Shown piece after piece: positions 23,607-31,310 of a stretch of DNA of 52,945 nucleotides; within the stretch, counting starts at the first letter, position 1; each line of letters starts with the position of its first letter. The notes under the pieces were generated by a model that worked only from the letters and a program-made list of their open reading frames with translations, did not search any database and was not told the DNA's origin. The translations under genes were made by a program, and so were the position numbers. The DNA comes from JBKEDS01 sp047975545 (GTDB taxonomy: Bacteria > Bacteroidota > Bacteroidia > Flavobacteriales > Flavobacteriaceae): the NCBI GenBank assembly GCA_047975545.1, contig JBKEDS010000037.1, positions 1 through 52,945 on the forward strand. The letters run 5' to 3'.

Positions 23607-24062
23607 TTTAAACGCTTTTTTAATTCTATCTAAACTGCGTTTGTTGTCGCGGTCCTTAATGGTTTCGCGTTTATCGTACAGTTTTTTGCCCTTGGCCAGG
23701 GCAATGTCCAGTTTGGCAAAGCCTTTTTCGTTTATAAACAACCGAAGCGGCACAATGGTAAGTCCCACGTTTTGCACGTCCTTTTGCAGTTTTTTTAGCT
23801 CCTTTTTGTTTAAAAGCAGTTTGCGCTCGGCCTTGGGCTTGTGGTTGTAATGATTGCCGTAAACGTACTCCTCAATAGTCATGTTTATAATAAACAACTC
23901 GCCGTGGTCGTTAAACTCGCAAAAACTTTCGGCTATGGAGGCCTTGCTGTTACGTATCGATTTTATTTCGGTACCCGACAGCACAATGCCTGCGGTATAC
24001 CTATCGAGTATCTCGAATAAAAAGCGGGCTTTTTTGTTTTGTATATTTATGTTTTTCTGCAT
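23604..24062 (-). CDS. smpB: SsrA-binding protein SmpB
   Basis: 152 residues from the ATG at 24062 (MQKNINIQNKKARFLFEILD); the frame extends three codons further but this is the family N-terminus. SmpB binds tmRNA and takes it to stalled ribosomes for trans-translation. Signatures: AGIVLSGTEIKSIRNSKASI, RKLLLNKKELKKL, GLTIVPLRLFINEKGFAKLD, and the basic tail KGKKLYDKRETIKDRD with a helical end KRSLDRIKKAFK. The tmRNA gene itself is not seen nearby. The TAG stop comes from a dispersed palindromic repeat. Confidence 0.96.
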   Translation of the reverse strand: MQKNINIQNKKARFLFEILDRYTAGIVLSGTEIKSIRNSKASIAESFCEFNDHGELFIINMTIEEYVYGNHYNHKPKAERKLLLNKKELKKLQKDVQNVGLTIVPLRLFINEKGFAKLDIALAKGKKLYDKRETIKDRDNKRSLDRIKKAFK

Positions 24063-24182
24063 AAAAAGCAAAATTACAATTTTATGCTGAACTTGTTTAA
24101 AGTTTTTTGTTGAAGTTAAATTTAAGCAGCTTCAATAAAAATAGCTGTATATTTACGCTCCTTAAAAATATTAGCATTTATT

Positions 24183-25793
24183 ATGTCAGCAAGCGGTATC
24201 CCATTTAGAAAAACAGGCTATTTCTCATCGCTTATATGCGATTATTTGGATGAGGTTCCACATTTAAAACCGTTTTACAACCGCTTTCCAAACCTTGAAA
24301 ACTTTAAACTTCAAATTGAAGAAAAACAAAAATCGGAACAAACCAATGCCGCCCATCGCAGCACCTTGGTTTCCGTACTGCAAGACCAATATAAAAATGT
24401 AGAAACTTCGGCCGAAACCCTAATAAACATCGCCTATTTAAAAAATGAAACTACGTTTACCATAACCACGGGGCACCAGCTTAATTTGTTTACCGGGCCT
24501 TTGTATTTTTTGTACAAAATAATATCGACCATAAACCTTTCAAAAGCCTTAAAGGAAACCTATCCCGAATACCATTTCGTTCCTGTGTATTGGATGGCAA
24601 CCGAGGACCACGATTTCGACGAGATTAACTATTTCAATTTTAAAGGGAAAAAAATACAATGGAACACAAATGCCCAAGGCGCCGTAGGCCGTTTGTCCAC
24701 TCGGGGTCTCGCTGCCGTTTACGATTTGTTTTCTATGGAATTGGGCCATACCGAAATCGCAAAGGTCTTAAAAAATATTTTTAAAACCGCTTATTTAGAG
24801 CACGATAACCTGGCAAATGCCACCCGGTATTTGGCAAACGAATTGTTTAAGGATAGCGGATTGGTAATTATCGATGCCGATAGCAAGCGCCTAAAAAAAC
24901 TGTTTGTGCCTTTTATTGAAGCAGAATTGCTGAAACAAACCGCCTTTAAAGCTGTAACCGAAACCAATAACCAAATAAATGCTTTGGCGGGCGGGCAGTA
25001 CAATATTCAAGTAACGCCAAGGGAAATAAACTTATTTTACTTAGCCGAAAACCTACGGGAGCGCATTGTTTTGGAAAATGGGGTTTACAAGGTTTTAAAC
25101 ACAAAAACACATTTTACGCAAGCCGAAATTTTAAAAGAAGTTAACGCACGTCCCGAGCGGTTTTCGCCCAATGTTATCATGCGCCCCTTGTACCAAGAGG
25201 TTGTTTTGCCCAACCTATGCTATATTGGCGGCGGCGGCGAAATAGCATATTGGTTGCAGTTAAAAGCGTTTTTTAATCAAGTTGAAGTACCGTTCCCCGT
25301 ATTGTTATTGCGTAATTCAGTGTTGTTGCAATCCGAAAAACAAGGCGAAAAATTAAAAAAACTAAATATTTCCGAAACCGATATTTTTTTAAAACGAAAT
25401 GCCTTCATTAACAAAAAAGTAAGGGAAATATCGAATATCGATATTGATTTTTCGCCGCAAATCCTTCACCTAAAACAACAGTTTGAGCACTTGCACGCAT
25501 TGGCCGACCAAACCGACAAATCGTTCCTTGGTGCGGTAAAAGCCCAAGAGGCCAAACAAATTAAAGGGCTTAAAAACCTTGAAAAGCGCTTGCTTAAAGC
25601 CCAAAAACAAAAGCTGAAGGACCAAGTATCCCGAATGACCGAACTGCAAAACCAACTGTTCCCCAACCAAGGTTTGCAGGAGCGCAATGCCAATTTTTCC
25701 GAATTTTATTTGGAGTACGGAAAGCGTTTAACCACAAGTTTGATAGAGGGCTTGGATCCGCTGTGCGGGGCGTTTATTGTTGTAGAAATATAA
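24183..25793 (+). CDS. bshC: Bacillithiol biosynthesis cysteine-adding enzyme BshC
   Basis: 536 residues, normal for BshC, which is thought to join cysteine to glucosaminyl-malate in the last step of bacillithiol synthesis. Signatures: PFRKTGYFSSLICDYL at the start, TITTGHQLNLFTGPLYFLYKIIST (about 95-118), YWMATEDHDFDEINYF (about 135-150), and VVLPNLCYIGGGGEIAYWLQLKAFF (about 338-362). Coiled-coil helices (about 425-490) and the final LDPLCGAFIVVEI complete it. This implies the cell uses bacillithiol as a low-molecular-weight thiol. bshA and bshB are not in this window. The thioredoxin-like gene follows within 11 bases. Confidence 0.93.
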   Translation: MSASGIPFRKTGYFSSLICDYLDEVPHLKPFYNRFPNLENFKLQIEEKQKSEQTNAAHRSTLVSVLQDQYKNVETSAETLINIAYLKNETTFTITTGHQLNLFTGPLYFLYKIISTINLSKALKETYPEYHFVPVYWMATEDHDFDEINYFNFKGKKIQWNTNAQGAVGRLSTRGLAAVYDLFSMELGHTEIAKVLKNIFKTAYLEHDNLANATRYLANELFKDSGLVIIDADSKRLKKLFVPFIEAELLKQTAFKAVTETNNQINALAGGQYNIQVTPREINLFYLAENLRERIVLENGVYKVLNTKTHFTQAEILKEVNARPERFSPNVIMRPLYQEVVLPNLCYIGGGGEIAYWLQLKAFFNQVEVPFPVLLLRNSVLLQSEKQGEKLKKLNISETDIFLKRNAFINKKVREISNIDIDFSPQILHLKQQFEHLHALADQTDKSFLGAVKAQEAKQIKGLKNLEKRLLKAQKQKLKDQVSRMTELQNQLFPNQGLQERNANFSEFYLEYGKRLTTSLIEGLDPLCGAFIVVEI

Positions 25794-25804
25794 AACCGAT
25801 TAAA

Positions 25805-26362
25805 GTGAAGGCGCAAATAAAAAATATTGTTTTTATTGTGGTAATTGCCCTATTGCTTGTTCCGCAAACCCGCAAACCTATTCAGGTATTTGTAAACAAA
25901 GGCTTGGCACTTATAAGCCCATCGATAAAAGAAGGTGGGGAAAATAAAAAACTTCTGGGTTACGATTATAATTTTGTGGATAAAAACAATACGGTTTTTA
26001 ATCTGGAAGCAACAAAGGGCAAGGTGGTTTTAATTAATTATTGGGCCACTTGGTGTCCGCCCTGTATAGCTGAAATGCCCAGCTTGCAAAAGTTGTATGC
26101 CGATTATCGGGACAAAATAACATTCGTTTTTATTACATCCGATGGGTTTAACGAGGTTGATGCTTTTTTAAACGAGCATGGCTATACCTTTAATGTTTAC
26201 AGGGAAATGGACGATGTGTTTTCAAAAACATTACAAATAAATGGCATACCAAGAACCTTATTGGTGGATAAAACCGGGGCTATTGTAATAGACGAAACCG
26301 GGGCGGCCAATTGGAACAGTAGTAAAGTAAGGCGCAAGATAGACGACTTGTTGGCCAAATAG
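25805..26362 (+). CDS. Membrane-anchored TlpA/ResA-like thioredoxin
   Basis: 185 residues from a GTG at 25805; another GTG at 25763 lies inside bshC and is less likely. A single membrane helix at about 4-22 (IKNIVFIVVIALLLVPQ) anchors a periplasmic thioredoxin fold. The redox site is CPPC in INYWATWCPPCIAEMPSL. The cis-Pro loop is INGIPRTLLVDKTGAIV. Such proteins reduce or exchange disulfides for cytochrome maturation or general envelope redox balance. It is just downstream of bshC, a thematic link to thiol chemistry, and ends before a bidirectional terminator. Confidence 0.88.
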   Translation: MKAQIKNIVFIVVIALLLVPQTRKPIQVFVNKGLALISPSIKEGGENKKLLGYDYNFVDKNNTVFNLEATKGKVVLINYWATWCPPCIAEMPSLQKLYADYRDKITFVFITSDGFNEVDAFLNEHGYTFNVYREMDDVFSKTLQINGIPRTLLVDKTGAIVIDETGAANWNSSKVRRKIDDLLAK

Positions 26363-26392
26363 GGCATGCTCCAATTCTAACTTTTTTGGCAC

Positions 26393-26424
26393 AAAAAAGC
26401 CTATTGGGTTTCCAATAGGCTTTT
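26393..26424. terminator. Bidirectional terminator between tlpA-like and csp genes
   Basis: A perfect 9-bp stem, GCCTATTGG (26399-26407) with CCAATAGGC (26412-26420), has a 4-base loop, an A run before it and a T run after it. It serves the plus-strand thioredoxin-like gene and the minus-strand cold-shock gene, which converge here. Confidence 0.85.
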
Positions 26425-26449
26425 AGTTGTAAATTGTTAAAGTATATGT

Positions 26450-26641
26450 TTAGACTACTTTTACGTTTACGGCGTTTAATCCTTTTCTGCCTTCTTGCAG
26501 GTCGAATTCAACCTCGTCACCTTCACGAATTTCATCGATAAGTCCTGAAACGTGTACGAAATGCTCTTTGTTGTTGCCTTCTTCAACGATAAATCCAAAT
26601 CCTTTAGAGTTGTTGAAGAATTTTACGGTACCTTTACTCAT
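26450..26641 (-). CDS. Cold-shock protein (CspA family)
   Basis: 63 residues, a single OB-fold nucleic-acid-binding domain. GTVKFFNNSKGFGFIVEE carries RNP1 (KGFGFI) and EHFVHVSGL carries RNP2-like HFVH, with the aromatic residues that stack on RNA bases. It acts as an RNA chaperone, either cold-induced or constitutive. The gene is monocistronic, between a terminator and a candidate promoter box at 26666-26673. Confidence 0.95.
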   Translation of the reverse strand: MSKGTVKFFNNSKGFGFIVEEGNNKEHFVHVSGLIDEIREGDEVEFDLQEGRKGLNAVNVKVV

Positions 26642-26665
26642 TGTATTAGTTTAAAAATTAAGTTC

Positions 26666-26673
26666 CAAAAGTA
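26666..26673 (-). promoter_or_regulatory. Candidate -7 promoter box for the cold-shock gene
   Basis: Minus-strand TACTTTTG matches TAnnTTTG, 24 bases before the ATG. No clear -33 element. A 5' leader of under 20 bases would result, much shorter than that of E. coli cspA. Confidence 0.38.
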
Positions 26674-26737
26674 TGTTAAATATTTTAAATCGCCGCTTTT
26701 TTTTATTGTTTTATTTTTAAACCGATTGAAATACAGT

Positions 26738-27034
26738 TTATTTCAGTACTATTTTCTTCACCACATCTTTTCCCAAGGCATCGTTTAGCATGGCTATAAT
26801 TTTTTGCTTGCCATAGCTTAGTTCTTCCCGCAGGGTACTGGAACTAAGCTGTACGTAAAGTGTATCGTGTTCTAAATTTACCGCTGTAGTATAGCTGTTT
26901 ACGCCGTTGCCCATTAAGTTGGCCCACGCTTCGGCAGCATTAACCTTGTCCAACCCTTTTTCCAATTTGTTGGTTTGTATAAAATCTTTTAGCGCATCGG
27001 CTATGCTTAGGTGTTCGTTGTTGCGTTTTGCCAT
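26738..27034 (-). CDS. DUF721-family (DciA-like) protein
   Basis: 98 residues. LSIADALKDFIQTNKLEKGLDKVNAAEAWANLMGNGV and LYVQLSSSTLREELSYGKQKIIAMLNDALG are the two conserved halves of DUF721, a KH-like fold. DciA, its best-studied member, loads the replicative helicase DnaB in bacteria without DnaC. In this window it lies downstream of recF with the 2H-type gene between, spaced by 2 bases, consistent with a DNA-metabolism operon. Whether it truly loads the helicase is inference. Confidence 0.82.
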   Translation of the reverse strand: MAKRNNEHLSIADALKDFIQTNKLEKGLDKVNAAEAWANLMGNGVNSYTTAVNLEHDTLYVQLSSSTLREELSYGKQKIIAMLNDALGKDVVKKIVLK

Positions 27035-27036
27035 TT

Positions 27037-27717
27037 TTAAAGGTTAAAGGTGGCCAGTTTTTTTACGTATTGTTTTCGTTGGTACCAATCGTTGTGTACC
27101 AATTCCAAGGTTTTGGGCTTAAACGAACCAAAGAAATCGTTTTTATGGGTTTCTATAAACTTAATAAACCCGGTTTTGTTGTTTAGTTTTTTTCTAAAGC
27201 GAACAACCGTACTATGGGCGGTTTGTATGGCGTAGCGTTGGTCTATGCTTTGTTGCAGTGTTGTGTTTTTAAAGTTTTTTCGTAGGTTGTCCCGAACGGT
27301 GTTAAGTGTATCGTTATTGGTAAAACCTTGCAGCATGATACACGATGGCGATGCCGTAAGCCCTTGGAATGTTATTTCCAAATTAGGGGTTTTTACCAAA
27401 CTTTGTTCTATAATTTTAATGTAATCGTTGCTATTTATATCGTTTATTTGAAATCCGTTATAGCACGAAATAATGGAAAGCACGGTAATATGTATATCGC
27501 TATTATCGTAATAATATTGTTCGGGTTCAATGTGTTTTAACTGGCTTAAAAACCGTTGTATGTTGTTTTTAATTTCTTCGGAAGGGCGTAGTAGCAAGGT
27601 AATGCCAAACCGTTGGTCTTGGTCGGAGTCTATTAAATTATCAATAACATACTCGCCCCTCGAAATTTTGGCAATCGAGGTGTCGTACAAGTTTTTGTAA
27701 TGCGTTTTTAAATCCAT
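27037..27717 (-). CDS. 2H phosphoesterase-like protein (2'-5' RNA ligase superfamily)
   Basis: 226 residues from the ATG at 27717; the upstream Met at 27741 would overlap recF. Two H-x-T motifs about 90 residues apart, HIT (76-78) in DIHITVLSI and HST (168-170) in TAHSTVVRF, are the hallmark of the 2H phosphoesterase fold, which acts on cyclic phosphodiesters of RNA or nucleotides. FGITLLLRPSEEIKNNIQRFLSQL before the first motif fits strand-helix one. The substrate is unknown. It starts 4 bases after recF and ends 2 bases before DUF721, so the three are probably one operon. The call rests on motif spacing; a structure prediction would settle it. Confidence 0.65.
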   Translation of the reverse strand: MDLKTHYKNLYDTSIAKISRGEYVIDNLIDSDQDQRFGITLLLRPSEEIKNNIQRFLSQLKHIEPEQYYYDNSDIHITVLSIISCYNGFQINDINSNDYIKIIEQSLVKTPNLEITFQGLTASPSCIMLQGFTNNDTLNTVRDNLRKNFKNTTLQQSIDQRYAIQTAHSTVVRFRKKLNNKTGFIKFIETHKNDFFGSFKPKTLELVHNDWYQRKQYVKKLATFNL

Positions 27718-27721
27718 TACG

Positions 27722-28801
27722 TTAGAGTTTAAAAATTTCATACTCTTGGTGTACTTGTTTTACGGCGTTTTCGGTACGTTCGGCATGGGTATCGCTTATA
27801 AACAGTTGCCCGAAGTTTTCGTCGTTAACCAATTTTATAATTTGGGCTACGCGGGATTCGTCCAACTTATCAAAAATATCGTCCAACAATAAAATCGGGT
27901 TTACGCCGCTTTGCGCCTTGATAAAATCGAATTGCGCCAGTTTTAACGCAATTAAAAACGATTTCTGCTGGCCCTGGCTGCCAAATTTTTTAATGGGGTG
28001 GCCTTCAATATCAAATTGCAAATCGTCTTTGTGTACGCCTGTGCTGGTGTATTGCAAAGCCTTGTCCTTGTTAAGGTTTTGCTCCAGTAGGCTGGTTAAA
28101 TTATCTTCAAATAAATGGCTGGTATAAACCAAATCCACATTTTCGGTACCATTGCTAATGGCTTCGTACCTCGATTTAAAAATAGGGATAAATGCTTTTA
28201 AAAAATTTTCTCTTTTCTTGAATATTTTAGTACCGTAATCGTTTAATTGCTCATTGTAAACCTCCAAGGTATCCTTGTTAAAGGTATGGTTTAGCGCAAA
28301 ATATTTTAGCAGGGCGTTGCGTTGCGCCAAAACCTTGTTGTAGCTAATTAAATGGTTAAGGTAGGCCGTATCGCTTTGCGAAATAACACTATCCATAAAT
28401 TTTCGGCGGGTGTCGCTGCCCTCGACAATTAAATCCCTATCGGCGGGCGAAATAATAACCAAGGGCAAAAAGCCAATATGCTCGCTAAATTTTTCGTAAA
28501 CCTTGCTATTTCGCTTAATTACCTTTTTTTGGCCCCGCTTTAGGCTAACGGTAACTTTTTCGGTTTTATCGTTTTTTAAATAATCGCCGTTCAGAACAAA
28601 AAAATCCTCATTGTGCCTAATATTTTGCGTGGCTACGGGGTTAAAATAACTTTTTCCGAAGGATAAATGGTAAATAGCGTCCAGCACATTGGTTTTTCCT
28701 ATGCCGTTATTGCCCACGATACAATTTATTTTAGGGTTGAAAACGAAAGACTTGCTCTCGAAATTCTTATAGTTTAATAAGGATAGTGCGGTTAAAATCA
28801 T
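27722..28801 (-). CDS. recF: DNA replication and repair protein RecF
   Basis: 359 residues from the ATG at 28801 (MILTALSLLNYKNF), the family's normal start; the frame reaches 28825. The Walker A motif is GNNGIGKTNVLDAIYHLSFG (30-49). FKKRENFLKAFIPIF lies in the SMC-like helical arm. FGSQGQQKSFLIALKLAQ is the ABC signature, and PILLLDDIFDKLDESR holds Walker B and the D-loop. RecF binds single/double-strand junctions and helps load RecA in gap repair. dnaA and dnaN are not nearby, so this is not the origin region seen in many genomes. Confidence 0.95.
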   Translation of the reverse strand: MILTALSLLNYKNFESKSFVFNPKINCIVGNNGIGKTNVLDAIYHLSFGKSYFNPVATQNIRHNEDFFVLNGDYLKNDKTEKVTVSLKRGQKKVIKRNSKVYEKFSEHIGFLPLVIISPADRDLIVEGSDTRRKFMDSVISQSDTAYLNHLISYNKVLAQRNALLKYFALNHTFNKDTLEVYNEQLNDYGTKIFKKRENFLKAFIPIFKSRYEAISNGTENVDLVYTSHLFEDNLTSLLEQNLNKDKALQYTSTGVHKDDLQFDIEGHPIKKFGSQGQQKSFLIALKLAQFDFIKAQSGVNPILLLDDIFDKLDESRVAQIIKLVNDENFGQLFISDTHAERTENAVKQVHQEYEIFKL

Positions 28802-28895
28802 AAAAAAAGCGACATAAAGCCCCAAGCGTTGTAAAAGATGTGCAAATTATTGAAAAATATCAAATAAATTACCTTTTAATTATGAAGAAAAATTA

Positions 28896-28903
28896 TATTT
28901 TTG
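28896..28903 (+). promoter_or_regulatory. Candidate -7 promoter box for the TPR-ribH unit
   Basis: TATTTTTG, a full TAnnTTTG match, 27 bases before the ATG at 28930. The surrounding AAAATTATATTTTTG is identical to the sequence in front of rsmG, in a spacer divergent from recF. Confidence 0.5.
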
Positions 28904-28929
28904 CCGCACATTAATTTATACGAATATAG

Positions 28930-29697
28930 ATGGCAACTTATAATAAAAGAGGATTTAAGCCCCAAACAAAAGCTGAAAAGAAAACCAATGTAGAAGAAGA
29001 GTCCACAACGGCCGAAGTGTTTAACACCTTGGACGAAACGGCTTCCAAAACCGAGGATTTTGTTGCCAAAAACCAAAAATACATCTTTATTATTATTGGT
29101 GCGGTAGCGGTTTTTGTTTTGGGTTACTTGGGATATAACGAATTTTTGGCCAAACCAAAAGCCCAAAACGCTATGAACGATATGTTCCAAGCCCAAAAAT
29201 ATTTTAACGAAGCGGTAAACGGGGCGGAAAAAGATTCCTTGTTCAATTTGGCCTTAAACGGGGGCGAAGGCAAATACGGTATGTTGGACATTATATCCGA
29301 ATACAGTGGCACACCCGCCGCCAACATAGCCAACTATTGCGCCGGGACGGCATATCTTCAGTTAAAAGATTACAAAAACGCCGTAAAATATTTAAGCGAT
29401 TTTAAGAGCGACGACGAGGTTTTGGCACCCTTGGCAAAAGGCAATATTGGCGATGCTTTCGTGCAGCTTAACCAATTGGACGATGCTTTAAGTTATTATG
29501 AAGAAGCCGCCAACCTGCGCAATAACGAATACACTACGCCCATGTACTTGTTTAAGGCCGGAACCATAGCTATGGATTTGGGCAAAACAAGCAAAGCCCT
29601 CCAGCATTTCGAAAAAATTAAAAACGACTACCCTAATGCCACCGAAGCTGCCTCTATCGAGGTGTTTATAGGCAAGGCGCAGGCGTTAGCAAATTAA
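28930..29697 (+). CDS. YfgM-like single-pass membrane TPR protein
   Basis: 255 residues. An acidic cytosolic N-terminus (about 1-48) is followed by a membrane helix at about 50-69 (YIFIIIGAVAVFVLGYLGYN) and a periplasmic TPR domain. Repeats are seen at IANYCAGTAYLQLKDYKNAVKYL, PLAKGNIGDAFVQLNQLDDALSYYE and YLFKAGTIAMDLGKTSKALQHFE. The arrangement is that of YfgM, an accessory of the SecYEG translocon and periplasmic chaperones. Its stop lies 4 bases before ribH, so the two share an operon. The specific partner is inferred. Confidence 0.82.
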   Translation: MATYNKRGFKPQTKAEKKTNVEEESTTAEVFNTLDETASKTEDFVAKNQKYIFIIIGAVAVFVLGYLGYNEFLAKPKAQNAMNDMFQAQKYFNEAVNGAEKDSLFNLALNGGEGKYGMLDIISEYSGTPAANIANYCAGTAYLQLKDYKNAVKYLSDFKSDDEVLAPLAKGNIGDAFVQLNQLDDALSYYEEAANLRNNEYTTPMYLFKAGTIAMDLGKTSKALQHFEKIKNDYPNATEAASIEVFIGKAQALAN

Positions 29698-29701
29698 AAA
29701 T

Positions 29702-30187
29702 ATGGCCACGGCAAATAAAAACTTATCGCATTACGATAAAACAACAATCCCAAGCGCGAACAAATTTCGGTTTGGGATTGTTGTTTCAGAATGGAACGAT
29801 ACCATAACCGAAGGCTTGTTCCAAGGCGCTTACAATACCTTGATAGAAAACGGCGCGTTGCCCGAAAACATTATCCGCTGGAACGTACCCGGAAGTTTCG
29901 AGCTTATTTACGGCTCGAAAAAAATGCAAAAACAACTGGTAAACGCAGTTATAGCCATTGGTAGCGTTATTCAGGGCGAAACCAAGCACTTCGATTTTGT
30001 TTGCGAGGGCGTAACCCAAGGCATTAAAGATTTAAACGTGCTTTTTGAAACCCCCGTGATTTTTTGCGTACTTACCGACAACACCATGCAGCAGGCCATA
30101 GACCGCTCCGGGGGCAAGCATGGTAACAAAGGCACCGAGGCCGCCATTGCCGCCATAAAAATGGCCGAGCTTAGGCGAAATAGTTAA
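29702..30187 (+). CDS. ribH: 6,7-dimethyl-8-ribityllumazine synthase
   Basis: 161 residues, full length. It condenses an aminouracil ribityl compound with dihydroxybutanone phosphate, the penultimate step of riboflavin synthesis, as part of an icosahedral capsid-like assembly. Signatures: FGIVVSEWNDTITEGLFQGAY near the start, NVPGSFELIYGSKKM, VIAIGSVIQGETKHFDFVCEGVTQGI (with the active-site His) and VIFCVLTDNTMQQAIDRSGGKHGNKGTEAA. No FMN riboswitch is visible in front. In this block one would expect the small membrane genes now at 32.1 kb to follow directly; about 1.9 kb of other DNA intervenes. Confidence 0.96.
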   Translation: MATANKNLSHYDKTTIPSANKFRFGIVVSEWNDTITEGLFQGAYNTLIENGALPENIIRWNVPGSFELIYGSKKMQKQLVNAVIAIGSVIQGETKHFDFVCEGVTQGIKDLNVLFETPVIFCVLTDNTMQQAIDRSGGKHGNKGTEAAIAAIKMAELRRNS

Positions 30188-30551
30188 CTTACCGGGTTGG
30201 GTAGGGATAAAAACCACTGAGGTGGGCTTCTATACTTTTAGGTTGAATGGAAGTTTGTTGGCAAACGATTTTGTTGTTCAATTTGAATAAATGCAAATTG
30301 TTGTTTACCTTTAAGGGTGTGTTTGAAAAATAAAGCTAAGCATGGTCTTGACAAAAAGTGGTTATTGGGTACAAGACAAGAAAAACCACATAGAAAATTA
30401 AGTATTTTGCTTAATTTTATAAATTTGTTTTTATGAAGCCCTTAAAGGGCATACTTCGATTTTGCTCAGCACAGATTTGGTTGGTCATGGGTACTGCCAA
30501 CCAATATAATTAAATTGTTGTGAAACAATTTGTTGCAAAAAAAATAAGTAG
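30188..30551. repeat. Gene-free spacer with hairpins and a dispersed repeat copy
   Basis: 364 bases without a convincing ORF. It contains a 9-bp hairpin (30394-30402 with 30410-30418). A copy of the palindrome-plus-motif repeat at 30436-30480 (AGCCCTTAAAGGGC, then CATACTTCG, GCTCAG and ACAGATTTGG) matches 23562-23606 read on the opposite strand. An 8-bp stem TTGGTTGG (30477-30484) pairs with CCAACCAA (30497-30504). These mark the left edge of the inserted PIN region. Confidence 0.6.
30512..30531 (+). promoter_or_regulatory. Inverted repeat before the PIN gene (possible operator)
   Basis: AAATTGTT (30512-30519) and AACAATTT (30524-30531) form a perfect 8-bp inverted repeat with a 4-base centre, 20 bases before the PIN-domain start codon. 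Toxin-antitoxin operons are commonly repressed through such a site by the antitoxin or complex. Function is inferred from position. Confidence 0.45.
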
Positions 30552-31016
30552 ATGAAAAAGCAACGGATTTATTTGGATACTTCAGTTTTTGGCGGATATT
30601 TTGATGATGAATTTCAAAAATTTACCAAACCGTTATTTGAGCGGATAAATAGCGGAGAATTTACAATTATATTTTCTACGGTGCTTGAAAGCGAATTGGA
30701 ATTAGCACCTGAAAAAGTACGTAAATTAGTTCGTGAAATAGAAAACGAGGATGCTGAATTTGTTGAGGAAACCGATAGTGCTGTGGAACTTGCAACTGAA
30801 TATTTAACGGAGAAAGTTGTAGGCAAAACCAGTTATTCCGATTGTTTGCACATTGCTTTGGCAACAATAAATCAAGCCGATTTACTGGTAAGTTGGAACT
30901 TTAAGCACATCGTGAATATTCAACGAATAAGAGGCTACAATTCGATAAATATAAAAAACGGATATAAACAATTAGAAATACGTTCACCAAGAGATTTAAT
31001 GGATTATGAAAACTAA
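30552..31016 (+). CDS. PIN-domain protein, probable toxin of a toxin-antitoxin pair
   Basis: 154 residues. The N-terminal YLDTSVFGG carries the first catalytic Asp (D9). Acidic residues around 46-50 (ESELE), D97 in TSYSDCLHIALAT and D110 before LLVSWNFKHIVN complete a PIN-like metal site, and VSWNFKHI is a typical late PIN motif. PIN toxins are Mg-dependent RNases that cut tRNA or other RNA when freed of their antitoxin. The stop overlaps the start of a 52-residue partner gene by 11 bases, giving a toxin-first order. The pair interrupts the ribH-mutL block and is flanked by repeats. Confidence 0.82.
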   Translation: MKKQRIYLDTSVFGGYFDDEFQKFTKPLFERINSGEFTIIFSTVLESELELAPEKVRKLVREIENEDAEFVEETDSAVELATEYLTEKVVGKTSYSDCLHIALATINQADLLVSWNFKHIVNIQRIRGYNSINIKNGYKQLEIRSPRDLMDYEN

Positions 31017-31164
31017 AATCGACAAAAAGTTTGATGCCGTGAAAATGGCTCGGGACATAAAAAATAAATTGGATGAGAAATTGTCAAAAATGACAAAGGA
31101 GGAAATTGTTGCTTTTTTTAAAGAGCAGCGTAAGAAACCAAACCGAGTAAAGCCCAGTGCATAA
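31006..31164 (+). CDS. Small basic protein, probable antitoxin partner of the PIN protein
   Basis: 52 residues. It starts inside the end of the PIN gene (ATG at 31006, PIN stop at 31014-31016), so translation is coupled. MKTKIDKKFDAVKMARDIKN, then KLSKMTKEEIVAFFKEQRKK, is highly charged and probably two helices. I recall proteins beginning FDAVKMMR beside PIN genes in other Bacteroidota, which supports an antitoxin role, but no DNA-binding fold is certain. It ends RVKPSA. Confidence 0.65.
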   Translation: MKTKIDKKFDAVKMARDIKNKLDEKLSKMTKEEIVAFFKEQRKKPNRVKPSA

Positions 31165-31310
31165 CAAAATGTTTATAAACAATTGGTTGAAAGAGGTAAA
31201 TCGAATTCTATACGATTAAACATAAATTTAAACAGCAGAATGTTCATTTCGGTATTCCGGTCTGCTCGTAACTTGATAAATATACCTTGCTAAAAGCAAT
31301 GGACTAACGT

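Noticed and set aside
23344..24182. tmRNA (ssrA) gene expected near smpB
   Set aside because: No tRNA-like ends or tag reading frame could be recognised in the spacers on either side of smpB; they hold repeats and short A+T-rich sequence.
29500..29702. FMN riboswitch upstream of ribH
   Set aside because: ribH starts 4 bases after the TPR gene with no leader, and the conserved RFN-element segments are not recognisable.
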